This document shows, piece after piece, positions 51,625 to 60,802 of a stretch of DNA of 64,000 bases. The stretch's first letter is position 1. Every line of letters starts with the position of its first letter. The DNA comes from CAYPTY01 sp964413935 (lineage in GTDB: Bacteria > Bacteroidota > Rhodothermia > Balneolales > Balneolaceae): contig CAYPTY010000002.1 of NCBI GenBank assembly GCA_964413935.1, positions 130,692 to 194,691 on the forward strand. Direction: 5' to 3'. A program made the translations under genes and the position numbers. Below the pieces are notes generated by a model, which saw nothing but the letters and a program-made list of their open reading frames with translations, did not search any database and was not told the origin of the DNA.

Positions 51625-52734
51625 ATGCATTTTCGTTATTCAGAATGGGATGAAGCCCTTAGCCGAAATAAGGGAAAATCTCCTTTCGACAGCCTTTTCG
51701 ATTTATTTCAGCAACTGCTGACTATTGCCAGCGGTGATGTATCCCAGGCCCTTAGCTGGCTCTCGGATCTGGATGAAGAATATGGCATGACTGATGATAT
51801 GGATGGTTACGGGATTGGCGACTTCATCGAGGAACTGAAAGAACGGGGCTATATCCGGGACGATCAGGAACAGCAGGTGATGGTTCCTACCAAAAAAATT
51901 GAGCGAAGTCTGAGACAGCGCAGCCTGGAAGAGATCTTCCGGAATCTTGACCGAGGAGGAATGGGTGCCCATAAAACCCCGCACAGTGGTAAGGGTTTGG
52001 AAAGTCAGCCTGAAATCCGCAAGTGGAATCCGGGCGACGACCTGACCCACTTAGACAGTGTGGGAACCATGCTGAATATGCTGCAGCATTCTAATCTGGA
52101 TCGTATGGAACTGGATGAAGAAGATATTCAGGTACACGACACCGATCACCATACCTCGGTTGCTACCGTTTTATTGATCGACCTGAGTCATTCAATGATT
52201 TTATATGGAGAGGATCGCATCACCCCGGCCAAAAAAGTGGCCATGGCACTATCGGAACTCATCATGACCAGCTATGCCAAGGATTCACTCGATATCGTAG
52301 CTTTTGGCAACGATGCCTGGCAAATTTCCATCGATGATCTCCCCTATCTTCAGGTAGGTCCCTATCACACCAATACCAAAAAGGGCCTGGAAGTAGCCCG
52401 TCATATTCTTCAGCGCAGAAAGTTTGCCAACAAGCAGATTTTCATGATCACTGACGGGAAGCCATCCTGTATGTTTGAGAATGGCCGATTGTATAAGAAC
52501 AGCTTTGGCCTGGACAGAAAAATCGTGAATAAGGTGCTGGATGAAGCCGTCAAATGCCGCCGGGATGAGATCACAATTACCACATTTATGATTGCACAGG
52601 ATCCTTATCTGCAATCCTTTGTTCGGGAAATGACCGAGGCTAATAAAGGCAAAGCCTACTTTGCGACGCTGAATAATCTGGGCGGTTATATTTTCGAGGA
52701 TTACATCCGCAACCGAAAGCGAAATGTGAAATAG
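51625..52734 (+). CDS. VWA-domain protein (CoxE/BchD-like)
   Basis: A 369-residue cytosolic protein whose C-terminal half is a von Willebrand A domain: MIDAS DLSHSM (186-191), then LDIVAFGNDAWQIS and KQIFMITDGKPS with the conserved Asp. The N-terminal half (about 1-165) is helical, without a known domain, and includes GAHKTPHSGKG and IRKWNPGDDLTHLD. Such proteins commonly work with MoxR or magnesium-chelatase-like AAA+ ATPases as assembly factors; none is adjacent here, so the partner is unknown. No signal peptide is seen. Starts at ATG 51625, 75 nt from divergent rnhB. Confidence 0.8.
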   Translation: MHFRYSEWDEALSRNKGKSPFDSLFDLFQQLLTIASGDVSQALSWLSDLDEEYGMTDDMDGYGIGDFIEELKERGYIRDDQEQQVMVPTKKIERSLRQRSLEEIFRNLDRGGMGAHKTPHSGKGLESQPEIRKWNPGDDLTHLDSVGTMLNMLQHSNLDRMELDEEDIQVHDTDHHTSVATVLLIDLSHSMILYGEDRITPAKKVAMALSELIMTSYAKDSLDIVAFGNDAWQISIDDLPYLQVGPYHTNTKKGLEVARHILQRRKFANKQIFMITDGKPSCMFENGRLYKNSFGLDRKIVNKVLDEAVKCRRDEITITTFMIAQDPYLQSFVREMTEANKGKAYFATLNNLGGYIFEDYIRNRKRNVK

Positions 52735-52737
52735 AGC

Positions 52738-52784
52738 GTTTGGCTGTTAGGCCAAACAAAAAAGGCCAGCTTTGTGAGCCGGCC
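52738..52784 (-). terminator. Hairpins between VWA gene and OmpH-3
   Basis: On the minus strand GGCCGGC-7nt-GCTGGCC (52764-52784, one G-T wobble) runs into TTTTTT (52758-52763), a terminator for the OmpH/bamA series. A second stem GTTTGGC-TGTTAG-GCCAAAC (52738-52757) follows at once and could act for the plus-strand VWA gene, though without a T-tract. Confidence 0.75.
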
Positions 52785-52810
52785 TGAGTCCTGCTTGAAA
52801 GTTTCTTCGC

Positions 52811-53350
52811 TTACTCGATATCCAGTTCAGTCATCACATCCTGTGTGATGTCGTAGTTATTCCGGATTTCCTCAGAAGCATAGAGAATGATTACATCACC
52901 GGTACTGGTGGTTGTATTCAAAACGTAACTAAGCTGTTTTCTTGCAGCTACCGCATTGATCGCTTCCAGTATTTGCTGTTGAAGCGGGCCCAGTAATTCA
53001 GCTCTTTTTGCTGCCAGTTCCTGTTCGGCAGTATCACGGAACTCGAGCAGTTCAACCTGAAGCTGCCCAAGCCGTTCTTCTTCCTTCTGGCGTGCTTCCT
53101 CTGAAATTACACCTACTTTTTGCTCATAGAGCGTAACTTCGTTCTGGAATTCAGCTTCTTTCTCGCTCAGTTCCTGTTGTTTTCGAGCAGTAAAGTTCTG
53201 TAATCGAACCTGAACAGCGGCTGTTTCCGGCATTTTGGATAGAATCACCTGTGGATCCACATAGCCGATTTTCAGCTCCTGGGTTTGTGCATCCAGTGCG
53301 GATAACAGCAGTATGGATGCAAGTGCAAAGCTTTTGATGAGACGTTTCAT
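52811..53350 (-). CDS. OmpH/Skp family periplasmic chaperone (third copy)
   Basis: A 179-residue exported chaperone that holds unfolded outer-membrane proteins for BamA. Signal peptide about 1-21 (LLLSALDAQTQ), then the Skp-like KIGYVDPQVILSKMPET start, a long coiled-coil hairpin (about 45-120, ELSEKEAEFQNEVTLYEQK), and a C-terminal beta part ending with YVLNTTTSTGDVIILYASEE. It is the last of three tandem copies in bamA operon and the furthest from bamA, 10 nt behind the second. Confidence 0.9.
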   Translation of the reverse strand: MKRLIKSFALASILLLSALDAQTQELKIGYVDPQVILSKMPETAAVQVRLQNFTARKQQELSEKEAEFQNEVTLYEQKVGVISEEARQKEEERLGQLQVELLEFRDTAEQELAAKRAELLGPLQQQILEAINAVAARKQLSYVLNTTTSTGDVIILYASEEIRNNYDITQDVMTELDIE

Positions 53351-53360
53351 GAGTATACGT

Positions 53361-53879
53361 TTATTGTTGTAATGCTTTTTCGATTACTTTATCTGTGATA
53401 TCATTCTTCTCATCGGCTGAGAAATAAATGATATTATCGCCAACGGAGGTTTGCTGGTTCAGCACCAGGTCCAGTTCCATTTCTTTGGCAACCGCTTCGA
53501 GAGCCGTATTGATCTTGTTGATCACTGGTTGAAGCAGTTGGTTTCTTTTTTGCTGAATTTCGTTCTGGAAATCGGCTCGTTTTTGTTCAAAAGCCTGATT
53601 TAGCTGAATCAGTCGCTGTTCCTCCTGCCGGGCCTGTTCCGGTGCCATCACCTCTGCGTTCTGCTGAAAAACAGTTAGCTGATTTTGGAGATCGGCAGCT
53701 TCTTCAGCCAGTTCCTGGTCCCTTTGTTCAACAAGAGCCCCAATCTGGTTCTGAACCTGATCGAATTCCGGCATAGCTGCCAGTGCCCGCTGAGGATTCA
53801 TATATCCTACTTTCATCTGGGCCATGGCCGCCGATGTAAGCAGTAAAACGGGGATAATGCTAAGTATAAATTTTTTCAT
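53361..53879 (-). CDS. OmpH/Skp family periplasmic chaperone (second copy)
   Basis: From ATG 53879 (AGGGACAG upstream) 172 residues: signal peptide about 1-20 (LLLTSAAMAQ), KVGYMNPQRALAAMPEFDQ, then coiled coil (QVQNQIGALVEQRDQELAEEA and QEEQRLIQLNQAFEQKRADF, seen in part) and a LDLVLNQQTSVGDNIIYFSADE C-terminal strand pair. A longer ORF start at 53927 lies within the previous gene. The middle of the three Skp copies; 44 nt after the first. Confidence 0.9.
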   Translation of the reverse strand: MKKFILSIIPVLLLTSAAMAQMKVGYMNPQRALAAMPEFDQVQNQIGALVEQRDQELAEEAADLQNQLTVFQQNAEVMAPEQARQEEQRLIQLNQAFEQKRADFQNEIQQKRNQLLQPVINKINTALEAVAKEMELDLVLNQQTSVGDNIIYFSADEKNDITDKVIEKALQQ

Positions 53880-53923
53880 TCTGTCCCTGATTTTTGCGGC
53901 TTCAATGATACTATAAATTTCTT

Positions 53924-54463
53924 TCAATTGCTTTCCTCATCTATCTCAATGCCCATCTCTATGAGGATTTCTTCATTCAGATTCCATTGGTTGCGGGCAT
54001 AAACCAATTTAAAATCGTTCGCTGTGTCAAACACAAAATCATAGCCTTCTCGTGTGGCTACATTCTGCACGGCTTGTATAACCTGCCGCTGAATGGGCTC
54101 AAGCAGGGTTTGCTGCTGCCTGAAATATTCACCGTCCGGTCCGAACCTTCTGTCTATTAACGCATTTTTTTCATCTTTCTTTTGCTGAATCTCCAGAAGC
54201 TTCTGTTCACGAATTTCATCGGTGTATAATATTTCCTTTGCCTCAAAGTCTTTTTCGAGGGATTCTATCTCCTGTTCAAGTTCTCTGATTTCGTTTCTCC
54301 ATTGATCGCCAATCAGCTTAAGCTGCTGCTCAATACCATTGTATTCGGGGAGTCTGGCCAGTACAAAATCAGAATCAAAGAAGCCGATTTTCTGGTCCTG
54401 AGCCGAAAGCAGTGCCGGCATCACACAAAAAAGTACAAGAATACTTAATCTGAGACTTTTCAT
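53924..54463 (-). CDS. skp: OmpH/Skp family periplasmic chaperone (first copy)
   Basis: A 179-residue chaperone with signal peptide about 1-21 (VMPALLSAQ), KIGFFDSDFVLARLPEYNG core start, coiled coil (RELEQEIESLEKDFEAKEILY), and the C-terminal YDFVFDTANDFKLVYARNQWNLNEEI. It is the copy next to bamA: its ATG overlaps the bamA TGA (TGATG). The bamA-skp adjacency is the classical arrangement, so this is the most likely true Skp partner. More diverged C terminus than the other two copies. Confidence 0.88.
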   Translation of the reverse strand: MKSLRLSILVLFCVMPALLSAQDQKIGFFDSDFVLARLPEYNGIEQQLKLIGDQWRNEIRELEQEIESLEKDFEAKEILYTDEIREQKLLEIQQKKDEKNALIDRRFGPDGEYFRQQQTLLEPIQRQVIQAVQNVATREGYDFVFDTANDFKLVYARNQWNLNEEILIEMGIEIDEESN

Positions 54464-56967
54464 CAGAAGGGTGCACCAATGTTAAACAGGAATTCCCACT
54501 GGCCGGCCTGAACACCATTTACGCCATCAATACCGTCAAGACGGTAACCGTAACTCAGGTCAACCAGTCCAAGAATCGGGAGAAATATACGGGTCCCGAA
54601 TCCAGTTGCTCTCTTCACATTGAAGGGATCAAATCGCTGGAAATTAAGATAGGAATTACCGGCATCAAAGAATACGTATGGGATGAGCTGCAACTGCTCA
54701 TTGTTAATGGCCGGATACCTCATCTCAAAGGAATACTTGCTGAATGCCTGCCCACCAACCTGTTCTCCGTCAATTTGCGGTGCAATAGTACCATTGATCC
54801 CGCCCGGGAAACCTCTCAGGTCGATGTTATCATTCACAAAAGCCTGCCGCTGCTGCAGCTGGGTACCCCCCACGAAGAAACGCTGGAAGTCAGATCGCTT
54901 ATCTTCGGTGAAGTATCCGATGAAACCATAATCCACACTGCTGGTGAGGACAAGCTTTCGGGTTAAGGGTACGTGATACTGATAGCCCGTTTTAATTTTA
55001 TAAAATTCGGAAAATCCTGTTAGGGGTGGTGCAACCTCCAAAGAAGCAATAAATTTTGACCCGCTGGTTGGGGAAATAAAATTATCCAGCGAGTTACGCT
55101 GCAGCGCCTGTTGTATACTCAGGATGCTGGTGGTTCCTTCAGCCAGAAAGGTAGCCCCGAAAATATCATACAGCTGATAGGAAACCGTGGTTTGAGTCTG
55201 GAAGAAGTCATCCGGCCACTTCAAACGTTTACCAACCGACACAGAGGTGTTCAGGAGTTCATTTCGCTCCGTTGATCCTCTCAGGTTGATGATATTATAG
55301 GACAGGTTTACCCCGAGGGAAGTGGGGCGGCCGCGTAACCAGGGTTCCGTAAATCCAACGGAATAGCTCTGAAAACCGGTACCGGTGACCTGTACACCCA
55401 ATGATAGTCGCTGTCCGTCTCCGGAGGGAATGGGATTCCAGCCTCCCTTTTCAAACATCCGCTGGAGTGAAAAGTTATTGAAATTCACCCTGGCTGAAAG
55501 AATGATTCCGATGCCGCGTCCACCAAAACCACCTGAAAATTCAAAGTTATCCGTGCTCTGCGATTCCTCCAGCTGGTATTCAATATCTACGGTTCGATCC
55601 TGTGGATTGGGTATAAGTTCAGGATTAATTTTCTCCGGGTTGAAAAAGCCGAGTGTGCTCAATTCCCGGATGGTTCTGACAATAGCGGTACGGCTGTAGG
55701 TATTCCCGGGTACCGTTCGAAGGCTTCTTCGTACGACTTCATCATGGGTTTTGGTATTGCCGGTAAAATTCACCTGACGGATAGTAGCCTTTTCGTCCTC
55801 GAAAATATCAAAGGTGATATCCAGTGAATCCTCACCTATAATTTTAATATTGGGACGCACCTGGAAGAAGAGATATCCGATGTTCTGATACAGGGCATTG
55901 ATATCAGAATCATCTTTATTGAACTGCAGATTCTGTTCGAACTTCTCTTCATTGAAGATATCGCCTTTTTCAAAGCCCAGGGATTGGGTGAGCTGTTCGT
56001 CTGTGTAGACCGTGTTTCCATCCCACTCAATATTCCGGACCTTGTACTGAGGACCTTCATAAATTTCGATATCAACTTTTACCCCGAGCAGGTCTTTCAC
56101 ATAATTATAGAGGTAGACCGAATCACGTACCACATAGGCATCCCTGAATCCGTTTTTGCGATAATAAGCAATGATGTTATCCAGACCTTCTTCAAGATCT
56201 GCCTGTTTGAAGAGCTTTTTGGAGAAAAACTTCCATCTTCGGTCTTCTTTCAGGGGTTTGATGGTTTTCAGCAGCCTCTTGTCGGATACTTTCTCATTAC
56301 CGATGAAGTTGATATCCTTAATTTCGTACTTGTGACCCGCAAAAATATCAAAGGTAAGAATGACCCGATCTGTGGCTTGTTTTGCAGGACGTTGCCGGGT
56401 CTCGATTTCTGTACCCCATAACCCTTTTTCCCTGTAAAAGCGCCGAATGGTATTCAGCGCACGATTGATATTGGATTCGGTGAGTGCAGCTCCGGGCACC
56501 AGCTTAATTAAGTCTTCCAGATCACGCCGCTGAGAACGCTTCACCCCTTTTATCTCATATTTAAATAAGCGGGGTTTTTCAGTGACCTGAATAAGTAGCT
56601 TCACTCCAAGTGTGGATTTCTCCACAACCAGAATTTTAACGTCGGAAAAGAGTCCGGATTCAAAGAGTCGTTTAATGGCATTTGCGATTTCCTCACCGGG
56701 AACAACAATTTTTTCTCCTTTTCGGAGGGAACTGACGGAGTATATATAACTCTCACGGGCCAGTTCATTACCCTCAACCTGTACATCCAGGATTTCATAT
56801 TCCTGGGGTGGATCTAGGGTAGGGTCCGTGATTTTGAATTCGTCCTGTGCTATCAATGTTGCCGGTGACAATGCAATTGTGCATAATAGTACCAGCAGGG
56901 CTGACAGTTTTGCAAATGCTGAAATTCTCAAAATGTTGCGTAATCGCCTTTTTTTATCGTACCTCAA
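54463..56967 (-). CDS. bamA: Outer membrane protein assembly factor BamA
   Basis: Central outer-membrane beta-barrel insertase. The 834-residue protein has a signal sequence (about 13-40, LSALLVLLCTIALSPATLIAQ-like, start TTG 56967), five POTRA domains (about 55-430, for example VSKLLKTIKPLK-type ends, NIEWDGNTVYTDEQLTQSLG, and QVNFTGNTKTHDEVVRRSL), and a 16-strand barrel (about 470-834), with GFGGRGIGIILSARVNF, LRGFPGG (the conserved RGF loop) and the end VQAGQWEFLFNIGAPF. It overlaps the uppS stop by 4 nt (TTGA) and the first skp copy by 1 nt, forming a tight uppS-bamA-skp series. Confidence 0.96.
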   Translation of the reverse strand: MRYDKKRRLRNILRISAFAKLSALLVLLCTIALSPATLIAQDEFKITDPTLDPPQEYEILDVQVEGNELARESYIYSVSSLRKGEKIVVPGEEIANAIKRLFESGLFSDVKILVVEKSTLGVKLLIQVTEKPRLFKYEIKGVKRSQRRDLEDLIKLVPGAALTESNINRALNTIRRFYREKGLWGTEIETRQRPAKQATDRVILTFDIFAGHKYEIKDINFIGNEKVSDKRLLKTIKPLKEDRRWKFFSKKLFKQADLEEGLDNIIAYYRKNGFRDAYVVRDSVYLYNYVKDLLGVKVDIEIYEGPQYKVRNIEWDGNTVYTDEQLTQSLGFEKGDIFNEEKFEQNLQFNKDDSDINALYQNIGYLFFQVRPNIKIIGEDSLDITFDIFEDEKATIRQVNFTGNTKTHDEVVRRSLRTVPGNTYSRTAIVRTIRELSTLGFFNPEKINPELIPNPQDRTVDIEYQLEESQSTDNFEFSGGFGGRGIGIILSARVNFNNFSLQRMFEKGGWNPIPSGDGQRLSLGVQVTGTGFQSYSVGFTEPWLRGRPTSLGVNLSYNIINLRGSTERNELLNTSVSVGKRLKWPDDFFQTQTTVSYQLYDIFGATFLAEGTTSILSIQQALQRNSLDNFISPTSGSKFIASLEVAPPLTGFSEFYKIKTGYQYHVPLTRKLVLTSSVDYGFIGYFTEDKRSDFQRFFVGGTQLQQRQAFVNDNIDLRGFPGGINGTIAPQIDGEQVGGQAFSKYSFEMRYPAINNEQLQLIPYVFFDAGNSYLNFQRFDPFNVKRATGFGTRIFLPILGLVDLSYGYRLDGIDGVNGVQAGQWEFLFNIGAPF

Positions 56968-57779
56968 CGCAAACGTGGTTGGACGTTACTTTGGTCTGTT
57001 GATGAATGAAGTTTCCCGAATCGCCGGTCTCTTTTCTGATAGGAAGCAATAGCTTCATAGAGTTCATCCCTCCGGAATTCAGGCCAGTAGGTTTTGGTGA
57101 TGTATAGTTCGGAATAGGCAAGTTGCCATAACAGGAAGTTACTGATGCGGTATTCACCGCTGGTTCGGATAATCAGATCCGGGTCCGGGATATCCGCTGT
57201 AGATAAGTGCTGACTGATCAGACAATCGTCAATGTCCTCAATCTGTAGTTGCCCGTCTTTCACCTGTTGAGCGATTTTCTTTATTGCCTCTGCGATGTCC
57301 CATCGCCCGGAATAACTCAGGGCAAGACAAAGCTGCAGACGGTCATTGTCTTTGGTAAGCTCCATTGCTTCCATGAGCTCGTCACGACAATCTTTCGGAA
57401 AACGATCTACCTGACCTATGGTAGCCAGGCGGACATTATTCTTGTGCAGATTTTCTGCTTCTTTTCTGAGTGCGGAAACCAGAATTCGCATCAGGCCTTT
57501 TACTTCATGGCTGGGGCGGCCCCAGTTTTCGGTTGAAAATGCATAGAGTGTGAGATACCGAACTCCCAACTGGGCACAGGCCTCGGTGATATCCCGAACG
57601 GAATCAACACCTGCTTTGTGGCCGAAAAGCCGGATATTTCCTTTGCTCTTGGCCCATCGCCCGTTACCATCCATAATGATGGCTATATGCTTTGGTATTT
57701 CCCCCAGACCGCTGAGCTTTTCCTGCTTCAGCTTGTCCGTCTCCGTCTGGGTTTTATTTGTTATGGTGAGTTCTTTCAA
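56964..57779 (-). CDS. uppS: Isoprenyl (undecaprenyl diphosphate) synthase
   Basis: Makes the C55 lipid carrier for peptidoglycan. The 271 residues begin at TTG 57779 with a 29-residue N-terminal extension, followed by HIAIIMDGNGRWAK (31-44, catalytic Asp37), GHKAGVDSVRDI, YLTLYAFSTENWGRP, and the C-terminal LIIRTSGEYRISNFLLWQLAYSELY (seen in part) and WPEF. It precedes bamA with a 4-nt overlap; the cdsA-rseP genes that sit between them in proteobacteria are missing. Confidence 0.95.
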   Translation of the reverse strand: MKELTITNKTQTETDKLKQEKLSGLGEIPKHIAIIMDGNGRWAKSKGNIRLFGHKAGVDSVRDITEACAQLGVRYLTLYAFSTENWGRPSHEVKGLMRILVSALRKEAENLHKNNVRLATIGQVDRFPKDCRDELMEAMELTKDNDRLQLCLALSYSGRWDIAEAIKKIAQQVKDGQLQIEDIDDCLISQHLSTADIPDPDLIIRTSGEYRISNFLLWQLAYSELYITKTYWPEFRRDELYEAIASYQKRDRRFGKLHSSTDQSNVQPRLR

Positions 57780-57857
57780 ATCGATCCCGATTTCATCGCT
57801 AAGCTTGAAATTTACGATTTTTAAGCGGGCTTTATCAATTTAATTATGCTTTGCAGC

Positions 57858-58310
57858 TTATATCTTTTTCAGTAATGAAATCATCTCAAGCAGAGACAAC
57901 GCAGCTTCGGCACCTTTATTCCCTTTATTCCCTGAACGCTGCAGCGCTTGCTCAACATTATCGGTTGTCAGCACACCGAATATGACCGGTTTTCCAAGTT
58001 TCATATTCAGTTCCAGAACTCCATCGGTCACCGCTTTACAGACGTAATCAAAATGGGGAGTATCGCCTCGTATTACAGCCCCGAGTGTAACCACACCCTC
58101 TATATCATCGTGCTCTGCCAGTTTCTGCGCAGCAAGCGGGAGTTCAAAAGATCCCGGGCATCGCACCACCACAATTTGTTCATCCTGCAAACCTTTGCTT
58201 TTCAGTGCAGCTATAGCTCCGTCCATCAGGCTGTCCGTAACCATTGAATTCCATCGGGCTACCACAATCCCCACTTTATTTACCGCTTCATGTACACTTC
58301 CTTCAATCAT
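57858..58310 (-). CDS. ribH: 6,7-dimethyl-8-ribityllumazine synthase
   Basis: Penultimate step of riboflavin synthesis, forming a cage of 150-residue subunits. The motifs VGIVVARWNSMVTDSLMDGA (13-32), RCPGSFELPLAAQ (50-62) and TLGAVIRGDTPHFDYVC (75-91) with catalytic His86 and Gly/Arg phosphate contacts are seen, and the C-terminal KPVIFGVLTTDNVEQALQR. It stands between the PHP gene (7 nt upstream) and uppS. No other rib gene is nearby. Confidence 0.96.
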   Translation of the reverse strand: MIEGSVHEAVNKVGIVVARWNSMVTDSLMDGAIAALKSKGLQDEQIVVVRCPGSFELPLAAQKLAEHDDIEGVVTLGAVIRGDTPHFDYVCKAVTDGVLELNMKLGKPVIFGVLTTDNVEQALQRSGNKGNKGAEAALSLLEMISLLKKI

Positions 58311-58317
58311 AACAGTA

Positions 58318-59160
58318 TCAGTTTAAAGCTTTTCTTTGCTCAGACAGGTTTTTCAGTTTTTCGGCGTACACGCCTGCGATTGTCACTGTCCCAAAATGCT
58401 TGTTTGTTTCATGTTTGTGGCCGTGGAAATCACTGCCTCCTGTTTTCAGGAGAAGATTTTTCTCACAGATTTCATCGTACTTCTGTTGTAAGCCATAATG
58501 ATGTGAGGGATGAATGCATTCAATTCCGTCTATTCCGATATCAATGATTTCATCCAATTCCTCATCCTGATATAATATTCCGGGATGGGCAAGAACGGTA
58601 ACGGCACCAACCGACTTCAGTAAGTCTACCGCATCAGCAAATTCGATATACTCACTATGATTTTCATCCAGTTTCTCGTTATTCAGGTAGCGAATAAAGG
58701 CCTCTGTAATACTGCTCACATAGCCTTTGTTCATAAGTACCATGGCGATGTGCGGCCTGCCAAGATTAGCTTTGTTAGCTTCTGCCCTCACTTCATCATA
58801 AGTAATATCAAAGCCCTGTTTACGCACTTTTTCCACAATGCGCTGCATTCTTACTTTTCTGATTCTTCTCTGCCGGCTTACCAGATTGTTGAGGTCTTCA
58901 TTCTCAGGATCCAGGGCATAAGCCAGTACGTGGGATTCCCGATCCCTGAAAGAGGTTGTCAGCTCCATAGCACAAATGAGGTCAATACCGGCGGCTTCAG
59001 CAGAATCGACAGCCATTCTATAGCCTTCAAACGTATCATGGTCGGTTATGGCAAGGTGATCTATTCCAAGATCGGCAGCCATACTCACAAGCTGTGAAGG
59101 GTGGGTTGAGCCATCGGAACAGGTGGTATGTGTGTGCAGGTCTGCCCTTGATTTTCTCAT
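58318..59160 (-). CDS. PHP-domain phosphoesterase (YciV/RNase AM-like)
   Basis: A 280-residue member of the polymerase/histidinol-phosphatase metal hydrolases. Ligands appear in RADLHTHTTCSDGSTHP (5-21; His9, His11, Asp16), ALDHLAITDHDTF-like LDHLAITDHDTFEGY (about 34-48), GMELTT with Glu, VTVLAHPGI (His), and GGSDFHGHKH (about 247-256). Family members act as 5'-to-3' exoribonucleases or 3',5'-nucleotide bisphosphate phosphatases. The stop of the upstream S41 protease overlaps its start by 4 nt, so it is translated from the same message. Confidence 0.88.
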   Translation of the reverse strand: MRKSRADLHTHTTCSDGSTHPSQLVSMAADLGIDHLAITDHDTFEGYRMAVDSAEAAGIDLICAMELTTSFRDRESHVLAYALDPENEDLNNLVSRQRRIRKVRMQRIVEKVRKQGFDITYDEVRAEANKANLGRPHIAMVLMNKGYVSSITEAFIRYLNNEKLDENHSEYIEFADAVDLLKSVGAVTVLAHPGILYQDEELDEIIDIGIDGIECIHPSHHYGLQQKYDEICEKNLLLKTGGSDFHGHKHETNKHFGTVTIAGVYAEKLKNLSEQRKALN

Positions 59161-60800
59161 TGTTCACCGGCCAGAAGCTCATCAATGCGATCTGTATTCA
59201 TCAACAGTTCAATACCCTGCAAAACCTCAGGATCCTTCTCCAGCGATTCCAGGAAACGTTGCTCACGACCCCGGTAGCGGAAAACCAATTCCTCATAGAG
59301 TACTCGCCTGATTCGATCAGACTCAGCTTCCAGTTGCTCTCTCTTCTGTTTTTCAATGGCGGATTCAAGCATAGCTATAGCTTCATTTTTTTCGCTGCCA
59401 TCCTCCAGATTATTCTCAAGCTCGGCGAGAGCTTTATCAGCCGGTGTCTGATAACTGAATTCACTTTCATCCAGGAAATTCAGGAAATCATAAAAAACAT
59501 CCTGTGTCAATTCCTTTACTTCAAGCGTATCATTTTCAGCCATGTAACGGGTTGCATAATCGAAGTAGCTGCCTTCTTGCAGCAGATTAAGCTGAAGTAA
59601 ACTCAGCTCTTCTTCCTCAACCAGAACATCCGGTATGATACCTCTCCCCTCTGTTACTTCACGACCGTTTTTAGTGCGATATGTACGAAGCAGGGAATCC
59701 GCTTTGGTTACCGGGGTATAATCAGAATCGTGGGTATACTGAAGAGACTGTATACTTCTTCCACTGGGTGTGTAATAACGGGATATTGTGATTTTAAGAG
59801 AGGTATTGTAGGGCAATGGCTTTACGATCTGTACCAAACCTTTACCAAAACTCTGCTGGCCCAGAATCACGGCCCGGTCCAGATCCTGCAGGGCACCGGC
59901 AGTAACTTCTGAAGCACTGGCTGAGCCTCCACTCATGAGCACCACAATTGGTTTCTCGAATAGAATGGGTTCCTGTGAGGAATAAATCTCGTTGTATTCA
60001 GCCAGTCTTCCACGGGTTTCTACAACGGTGACACCCGGTTCGATAAATTTATCCACAATCCGGACTGCTTCCTGAAGAATTCCACCCGGGTTATCCCGTA
60101 GATCCAGTATGAGTCCGCGGGCATCTGCTTGCAAAAACCGGTCCAGTTCCGTCCTGATTTCATCCCCGCTGCGTAATCCAAACTGATTTAGTTTGATGTA
60201 ACCTATGTCCTGTTGGGGACCAATCAATCCGGCAAATCCTATGTTGGAAACTTCAAGACGCTCCCGGGTTAGCTCAAATTCGAATATCTGATCTGTTCCA
60301 TAGCGGCTTATTTTAAGTTCAACCGTAGAGCCTTCTTCACCACGGGTTAGAATTTGAGCTTCTTCCGGACTGAGGTCGGAGGTAGACACGCCATCAATTT
60401 CGATAATTTCATCTCCTGCCCGGATCCCGCCTCGATCGGCCGGTCCCCCTTCGGTGGGTGCGATAACGACTATTTTTCCATCACGGTAGCCTGCTTCAAT
60501 CCCTATGCCGGCATAGTTACCCTGATTCATGATCTCTGCCTCTTCATTGGCGGCCTCATCGAAAAGCACTGTGTATGGATCCAGGGTTTCCAGCATGGCA
60601 TCCAGACCATTGCGCATCAGGATTTCCGGATTCACATCATCCACATACTCAATAGCCACATTTTCATAGGCTTTACTGAAAATGCTGAAGTTCTTTTTGA
60701 TCAGGAAATAGATATCGGTTTGCTGCATATATGCACCAAGCCCGAACAGTGCCAGAACACCTGTAAAAAGAAGAGCTAAGCGGGTTTTATTCCTGCTCAA
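59157..60800 (-). CDS. S41 family C-terminal processing peptidase
   Basis: A 547-residue periplasmic/exported protease of the CtpA/Prc type. An N-terminal membrane or signal segment (about 8-25, LALLFTGVLALFGLGAY) is followed by a PDZ domain (about 94-180, GIGIEAGYRDGKIVVIAPTEGGPA) and the S41 core: ILDLRDNPGG (230-239), the catalytic SGGSASASEV (290-299, Ser295) and Lys320 in SFGKGLVQ. The long C-terminal part (about 385-547) is helical. Start is TTG 60800, 2 nt after the LysM gene stop. Confidence 0.92.
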   Translation of the reverse strand: MSRNKTRLALLFTGVLALFGLGAYMQQTDIYFLIKKNFSIFSKAYENVAIEYVDDVNPEILMRNGLDAMLETLDPYTVLFDEAANEEAEIMNQGNYAGIGIEAGYRDGKIVVIAPTEGGPADRGGIRAGDEIIEIDGVSTSDLSPEEAQILTRGEEGSTVELKISRYGTDQIFEFELTRERLEVSNIGFAGLIGPQQDIGYIKLNQFGLRSGDEIRTELDRFLQADARGLILDLRDNPGGILQEAVRIVDKFIEPGVTVVETRGRLAEYNEIYSSQEPILFEKPIVVLMSGGSASASEVTAGALQDLDRAVILGQQSFGKGLVQIVKPLPYNTSLKITISRYYTPSGRSIQSLQYTHDSDYTPVTKADSLLRTYRTKNGREVTEGRGIIPDVLVEEEELSLLQLNLLQEGSYFDYATRYMAENDTLEVKELTQDVFYDFLNFLDESEFSYQTPADKALAELENNLEDGSEKNEAIAMLESAIEKQKREQLEAESDRIRRVLYEELVFRYRGREQRFLESLEKDPEVLQGIELLMNTDRIDELLAGEQ

Positions 60801-60802
60801 AT

